The notes beneath the pieces were generated by a model that saw nothing but the letters and a program-made list of their open reading frames with translations, did not search any database and was not told the DNA's origin. A stretch of DNA of 46,067 nucleotides. It comes from Smithella sp. (GTDB lineage Bacteria; Desulfobacterota; Syntrophia; Syntrophales; Smithellaceae). This document shows, in pieces, positions 45,354-46,067 of this stretch (within the stretch, counting starts at the first letter, position 1; every line of letters begins with the position of its first letter). Made by a program: the position numbers and the translations under genes. The DNA is taken from contig SCVW01000018.1 in the NCBI GenBank assembly GCA_007244375.1, positions 1 to 46,067 of the forward strand, given 5' to 3'.

Positions 45354-46067
45354 TTATTTGTTGCAGCACTTTCTTCCGTCGTCATAGGCATCAGATGCTC
45401 CTGCTCTAACTGCAACGAAATACGTTATGGCTGCTCTCATACATAGGCTAGTAAATGGGAAATATGAATAACATTTTTTTGTCATATTCCATAAAAATTC
45501 TAAATCACAAATTACTCTTGATTTCCCAGATCGTGCACCCACACAACCATAGCATTCATCATGCGCAATACATGGAATTCTAAAATCGTAACCCAATGGA
45601 TAATCAGGTACCCATTTATTATTTTCGTTTCCGCATGGACCCGGATAAAGACCCGTTGGAGCTGTTCTGTTTATGGGGTTGTTATTTACATATGCGTAAA
45701 TGTTTATGCCGCCATCAAACCCAATCGGATCCTTCGTTACAAATCTCCCAGCCTTTGCATCATAATACCTTGCTCTGTAATAGTAAAGGCCGGTTTCATT
45801 GTCGTATTCTCTTGCCGTGTACATGTACGGCTGTTTTATCCAGATCGGGAAAGGCGTAAACTTAATGTTGCCGAAAGCATCGTAGTCGTATTTCTGAATA
45901 GTCATTCCCATGTGGTTGGTTATTGCTGTGATACTGCCAAGTCCGTCCGCATGGTAGTAAATCCGGTTGTTTCTGATTTCCGCGCTTAACGGTTCGTCAA
46001 TATTCGGACCGTGGATGTAAGTTGCAGTTTGTTTATTGTTCTGGTCGTATTCGGCAATGATGTTCTG
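45354..46067 (-). CDS. RHS-repeat protein C-terminus with phospholipase-A2-like toxin domain (5' end outside window)
   Basis: The frame is open to the window edge, giving the last 237 residues of a larger gene. The visible part begins with RHS/YD repeat sequence (YYHADGLGSI, YDYDAFGNI) and the conserved core ETGLYYYRARYYDAKAGRF...DPIGFDGG...AYVNNNP, the end of the RHS shell. After APTGL the variable tip (about residues 141-237) has CIAHDECYG with the His-Asp pair of secreted phospholipase A2, then ICDLEFLWNM with another conserved Cys-Asp, and ten cysteines in all. Such tips are released toxins in polymorphic toxin systems. The delivery N-terminus (VgrG/PAAR or signal) cannot be seen. A candidate immunity gene follows 25 bases later. 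Confidence 0.85.
   Translation of the reverse strand, partial: QNIIAEYDQNNKQTATYIHGPNIDEPLSAEIRNNRIYYHADGLGSITAITNHMGMTIQKYDYDAFGNIKFTPFPIWIKQPYMYTAREYDNETGLYYYRARYYDAKAGRFVTKDPIGFDGGINIYAYVNNNPINRTAPTGLYPGPCGNENNKWVPDYPLGYDFRIPCIAHDECYGCVGARSGKSRVICDLEFLWNMTKKCYSYFPFTSLCMRAAITYFVAVRAGASDAYDDGRKCCNK

Overview
The window looks like the replication-origin region of a Gram-negative deltaproteobacterium, most likely a Syntrophales/Smithella-like member of the Desulfobacterota. Reasons: a complete Tol-Pal envelope system, several lipobox lipoproteins and an E. coli-length GyrB with the Gram-negative TOPRIM insert; the rplM-rpsI-argC order; and A+T-rich gaps carrying short palindromic repeats of kinds I recall from deltaproteobacterial genomes. 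The taxonomic call is an inference from gene content, not from a marker search.

Layout. 1-2.3 kb is an accessory strip beside gyrA: the 3' end of an IS3-type transposase, a G+C-rich SAM methyltransferase and an FRG-domain protein. 2.4-12.6 kb is one leftward block in transcription order rsmG, parA, parB, dnaA, dnaN, gyrB, gyrA, with no recF. The dnaA-dnaN gap holds DnaA-box-like 9-mers, a short spacer, a run of DnaA-trio-like triplets and an A+T-rich tract, which is a good oriC candidate. Three more 9-mers sit just upstream of the revised dnaA start. 12.9-17.3 kb runs rightward: a two-CBS protein, MtfA peptidase, a GlcD-type FAD oxidase and an amidase. A 57-codon gene at 17.3 kb follows, convergent with the amidase. 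17.7-20.4 kb is leftward: an HD-GYP protein, a D,D-peptidase and a family-25 glycosyltransferase. 20.5-24.1 kb is rightward: a small membrane protein coupled to TrmJ, then an iron alcohol dehydrogenase/DegT aminotransferase pair. 24.4-27.8 kb is rplM-rpsI, a terminator, then argC-cysS. 28.2-33.0 kb is an envelope operon: C-terminal processing protease, YibQ-type deacetylase, a 15-TPR lipoprotein and a LolB-like lipoprotein. It converges, across a 123-bp MITE, on tolQ-tolR-tolA-tolB-pal-cpoB (33.3-38.2 kb). 38.4-40.2 kb is a large secreted lipoprotein with an apparent domain insertion. 40.3-43.0 kb is epmB-efp-epmA, a complete EF-P beta-lysylation module. 43.2 kb is a cation-efflux transporter. 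The right edge (44.3-46.1 kb) is accessory: a Y1/RAYT-type transposase unit with perfect 19-bp inverted ends, a 94-residue three-helix membrane protein, and the C-terminus of an RHS protein ending in a phospholipase-A2-like domain.

How the parts work together. The left half supplies chromosome initiation (DnaA, clamp), origin segregation (ParAB) and supercoiling (gyrase). The middle and right halves are mostly translation (rplM, rpsI, trmJ, cysS, EF-P and its modifiers) and cell-envelope maintenance (Tol-Pal, D,D-peptidase, CtpA, YibQ, lipoproteins). The most distinctive content is the RHS/PLA2-like toxin with its adjacent candidate immunity gene, the origin architecture, the REP/RAYT-like repeat set, the lipoprotein insertion, and the unassigned FRG, 57-residue and ADH/DegT genes.
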